DNA from: Psychrobacillus sp042885655
GTDB lineage: Bacteria > Bacillota > Bacilli > Bacillales_A > Planococcaceae
Direction: 5' to 3'
Assembly (NCBI RefSeq): GCF_042885655.1
Contig: NZ_JBHVRO010000002.1
Coordinates: 310,001 to 374,000 of the forward strand
Length of the DNA stretch: 64,000 nt
The translations under genes were made by a program, and so were the position numbers. Shown here piece by piece: positions 62,156 to 64,000 of this stretch (its first letter is position 1; each line of letters opens with the position of its first letter). A model generated the notes under the pieces. The model made no database searches. It was not told the DNA's origin and saw only the letters and a program-made list of their open reading frames with translations.

Positions 62156-62371
62156 TTAGATTATAATCGATGTTTCCAACTTTTCAGCACCTATATACGG
62201 GCTGTTCGAGAAGTTTGCAAGTGTAGTAGCGACTGTTTCCAAGCCATTCGCTGTTGCACTTGCTCTAATGTTACGATAAGATTTTGATTTAAATTTCATC
62301 TTACCGTCATGGGTCAAACCACCTTCAAATACCAACTTTAATACTGCTTGCTTATATTCTAGATTTGCCAT
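62156..62371 (-). CDS. DUF1659 family protein
   Basis: A 71-residue protein (LEYKQAVLKLVFEGGLTHDG, KSKSYRNIRASATANGLETV) typical of DUF1659. AAAGGGGGTGATACAA sets the start at ATG 62371. It is the first gene of the DUF1659-DUF2922-YvrJ unit. Function unknown. Confidence 0.85.
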   Translation of the reverse strand: MANLEYKQAVLKLVFEGGLTHDGKMKFKSKSYRNIRASATANGLETVATTLANFSNSPYIGAEKLETSIII

Positions 62372-62485
62372 TTGTATCACCCCCTTTCAACTAGTAAATA
62401 GAAACTTTCTTAAAGAAAGGATACAAAGAGAGTGAAATTTTTATAAGAACATCTTATACTTAAGATAGAAAAATGAGGTGATAGA

Positions 62486-62941
62486 TTGGCTTTAACTGGT
62501 TGGTTTTTATGGTTTATTCTATTTTGGGTAGTAGTTTTGGTAGGCTTAATGGCCATCGGAGGATTTTTCATGTTCCGTAAGTTCCTAAAAGCACTTCCAA
62601 AAAATGATGGGAAATCGGATTTAGATTGGGAAGAGTATTACGTGGACAGCACCATTCATCTTTGGAATGATGATCAAAAAGCGCTTTTAAATGAATTAGT
62701 GAGCCCTGTTCCAGACCTTTTTAGACCTGTTGCTAAACAGAAAATTGCTGGTAAAATTGGTCAGCTAGCACTAGAAGAAAAAGCAACTTCTATTACTCGT
62801 GAATTACTAATTCGAGGTTATATAATAGCTACTCCAAAGCGGGATCATAAGTTCCTTAGAAAAAAACTTGCTGAAATGGAGATAGACGTTACCCCATATA
62901 ACATGTTCTTTGAAGAATCAGAGAATAGAAAAAAAGCATAA
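62486..62941 (+). CDS. yneK: DUF2621 membrane protein YneK
   Basis: A 151-residue protein with one N-terminal membrane span (about 5-28) and a soluble domain of the DUF2621 type (WEEYYVDSTIHLWNDDQKAL, PVPDLFRPVAKQKIAGKIGQ). The start is TTG with GAGGTGATAGA upstream. Its position beside ccdC and ccdB matches B. subtilis yneK, although here it converges on ccdC. Function unknown. Confidence 0.85.
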   Translation: MALTGWFLWFILFWVVVLVGLMAIGGFFMFRKFLKALPKNDGKSDLDWEEYYVDSTIHLWNDDQKALLNELVSPVPDLFRPVAKQKIAGKIGQLALEEKATSITRELLIRGYIIATPKRDHKFLRKKLAEMEIDVTPYNMFFEESENRKKA

Positions 62942-62944
62942 CAA

Positions 62945-62986
62945 TAAAAGCGAGTACCCATTCTAAAAGGGTACTCGCTTTTTTTA
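62945..62986. terminator. Bidirectional terminator between yneK and ccdC
   Basis: AAAAGCGAGTACCC and GGGTACTCGCTTTT pair perfectly around ATTCTAAAA, with a T run on one side and A-rich sequence on the other. Confidence 0.85.
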
Positions 62987-62987
62987 T

Positions 62988-63479
62988 TTATTCGTTTGCT
63001 GCTGCTTTTTGAAGTTTTTTATAGCGTAAAAACATCGCCATACGCCACGGTACAATCATACCAAAAGCTAATATCCAAAACATTCCGCTAAGCTGTCCTA
63101 CATCAATCGTTGAACTTAATATTACCTTTCCTACTATACGTACAATTAACAATCCAATTATTATGAAAATAAAAGCCTTTGATTGTTTTAAATAGATTTC
63201 TCCATCTCTTCGTTCAAATCTGGATGTCCAAATTAGAACCGTTGAGAATAACATACCAACTGCAATTGCTTCTAATATTTCCGAACCTGTTACACGAAAG
63301 TATGGAAATACAAACATAAGTGCACCGGAAGACATAAATAATGGTGGTAATAATATCTTTTTGACGTTAGCAGGCTTTTTCGACGATCTTGCTCGTATCG
63401 TTGTTACAAGTATTCCCATACCAATAGCCATGATGGAAGTAACAATAATCATAAAATTAGGCTGAATCTTTTCAAACAT
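62988..63479 (-). CDS. ccdC: CcdC-type membrane protein (DUF1453)
   Basis: A 163-residue protein with four to five membrane spans. NVKKILLPPLFMSSGALMFV and the C-terminal GMIVPWRMAMFLRYKKLQKA are typical of YneJ/CcdC. It is encoded next to ccdB and ccdA; CcdA is required for cytochrome c maturation, while CcdC is dispensable in B. subtilis. GGGGAA sets the start at ATG 63479. Confidence 0.88.
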   Translation of the reverse strand: MFEKIQPNFMIIVTSIMAIGMGILVTTIRARSSKKPANVKKILLPPLFMSSGALMFVFPYFRVTGSEILEAIAVGMLFSTVLIWTSRFERRDGEIYLKQSKAFIFIIIGLLIVRIVGKVILSSTIDVGQLSGMFWILAFGMIVPWRMAMFLRYKKLQKAAANE

Positions 63480-63557
63480 TAGAATTCCCCATATCATTTG
63501 AAACTTTTAATGGTTTACACATATTTTTAAGTAGTTTATCACAAGAAAACTTGGGCA

Positions 63558-63929
63558 TCAAATTTCATTCCAATTAGTTACATTTTGCAAAACTTGTATA
63601 ATTTGTTCTGGATTAAAAGGTTTCGTGATAAAATCTTTTGCCCCGTTTTCAATTGCTTCTACAATGAGTTTTTGTTGTCCTAGAGCAGTAACCATGACAA
63701 TTATAGCTTCTGGAAATTCAGATATAATTGCTTTCACTGCCTCAATGCCAGTCATCCCTGGCATAGTAATATCCATTGTTACCACATCTGGTACTAATTC
63801 ACGATACTTTTCAATTGCCTCTTTCCCATTTGCGGCCTCACCAATTATTTCAAATTGATGATTTTCTAGCATTCTTTTTATAGTTGCGCGCATGAAGACT
63901 GCATCGTCAACAACTAACACTGTTGGCAT
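63558..63929 (-). CDS. ccdB: CheY-like response regulator (CcdB/YneI)
   Basis: A 123-residue single receiver domain without output domain. The acidic pair is DD (8-9), the phosphorylated Asp53 is in VVTMDITMPGM, and the Lys of FITKPF is at about 103. GGGAGG suits ATG 63929 best of three adjacent ATG codons. It lies between ccdA and ccdC as in B. subtilis. It is also very close to CheY and could bind a flagellar switch, but gene order favours CcdB. Confidence 0.85.
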   Translation of the reverse strand: MPTVLVVDDAVFMRATIKRMLENHQFEIIGEAANGKEAIEKYRELVPDVVTMDITMPGMTGIEAVKAIISEFPEAIIVMVTALGQQKLIVEAIENGAKDFITKPFNPEQIIQVLQNVTNWNEI

Positions 63930-63947
63930 CATCATGCCTCCCTCTCT

Positions 63948-64000
63948 TTAAAATCCTTGAAATTCGCCAAAAATTGGACTTAGAATACGAATAATGAAAG
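63948..64000 (-). CDS. ccdA: Last codons of CcdA (cytochrome c biogenesis)
   Basis: The minus-strand frame entering from the right edge reads FIIRILSPIFGEFQGF and stops at 63948. This fits the end of a membrane protein. Because ccdA precedes ccdB in related genomes, it is most likely its 3' end. Only 16 residues are visible. Confidence 0.5.
   Translation of the reverse strand, partial: FIIRILSPIFGEFQGF

Noticed and set aside
1..64000. tRNA, rRNA, CRISPR arrays, intact insertion sequences or prophage modules
   Set aside because: No cloverleaf-like sequences, repeat-spacer series, complete transposase with terminal repeats, or phage structural genes were seen by eye on either strand.

Overview
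The window reads as a chromosomal segment of a low-GC, spore-forming Bacillales, most likely a Planococcaceae relative (Psychrobacillus, Lysinibacillus or Sporosarcina type). The grounds are AT-rich sequence, strong GGAGG ribosome binding sites, a GerA-type germination operon, and gene order shared with the Bacillus subtilis ccd-yneK / citB / yneP-Q-R-plsY-parE-parC region. No rRNA, tRNA, CRISPR array, prophage or intact insertion sequence was seen.

Left part, 0-21.5 kb, all genes on the plus strand: the 3' end of glnA, asnB, two small-molecule kinases of the aminoglycoside phosphotransferase fold, an XRE-cupin regulator followed by a CynX/NimT-type transporter, a decayed plsC that still has a perfect FapR operator, a GNAT, a decayed holin-like type I toxin locus, a DUF4097 protein, a YitT-family protein, a sigma-54-activator-like regulator beside brnQ, a four-gene germination operon (A-C-D-B), a tyrosine recombinase, a HAD phosphatase, a YdaF-type acetyltransferase and an SRPBCC protein.

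Middle, 21.5-29 kb: gene orientation flips here. An RNase J paralogue and several GNATs lie on the minus strand around a gene-poor 1.4 kb stretch. That stretch carries a sequence closely resembling the B. subtilis dif site (25346-25373) and a pair of tiny genes. The converging gene directions and the dif-like site together indicate that this is the replication terminus. A second dif-like sequence overlaps the stop codon of the tyrosine recombinase, and a third lies 400 bases from the main one.

Right part, 29-64 kb, mostly minus strand: an MFS exporter, parC-parE, plsY, yneR/yneQ/yneP, and then a compact cluster of AMP-ligase, short-chain dehydrogenase, alpha/beta hydrolase, FabH-like ketosynthase and a complete Liv-type ABC importer (livM, H, F, G, J). 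A 1069-residue MalT-like ATPase with a C-terminal SARP/BTAD DNA-binding part sits upstream of livJ. The livJ promoter has an 11-bp-period direct repeat just upstream of its -10 box, which is the geometry expected for a SARP activator. This cluster is the best candidate for an undescribed catabolic or acyl-processing system. Further right are an AraC-DUF1835 regulator, aconitase with a CcpC-type operator, a YfkAB radical SAM protein, a lytic transglycosylase, a GGDEF-EAL protein, ScoA, the YvrJ-DUF2922-DUF1659 trio, YneK, CcdC, CcdB and the last codons of CcdA.

Decayed DNA is common: an IS1595-like remnant, two inverted IS110 remnants beside a shared REP-like repeat (28.3 and 52.1 kb), a DinB pseudogene and several broken small genes. 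All functions are inferred from sequence patterns and family knowledge; no database search was run. Coordinates of hairpins and short motifs were counted by hand and may be off by one or two bases.
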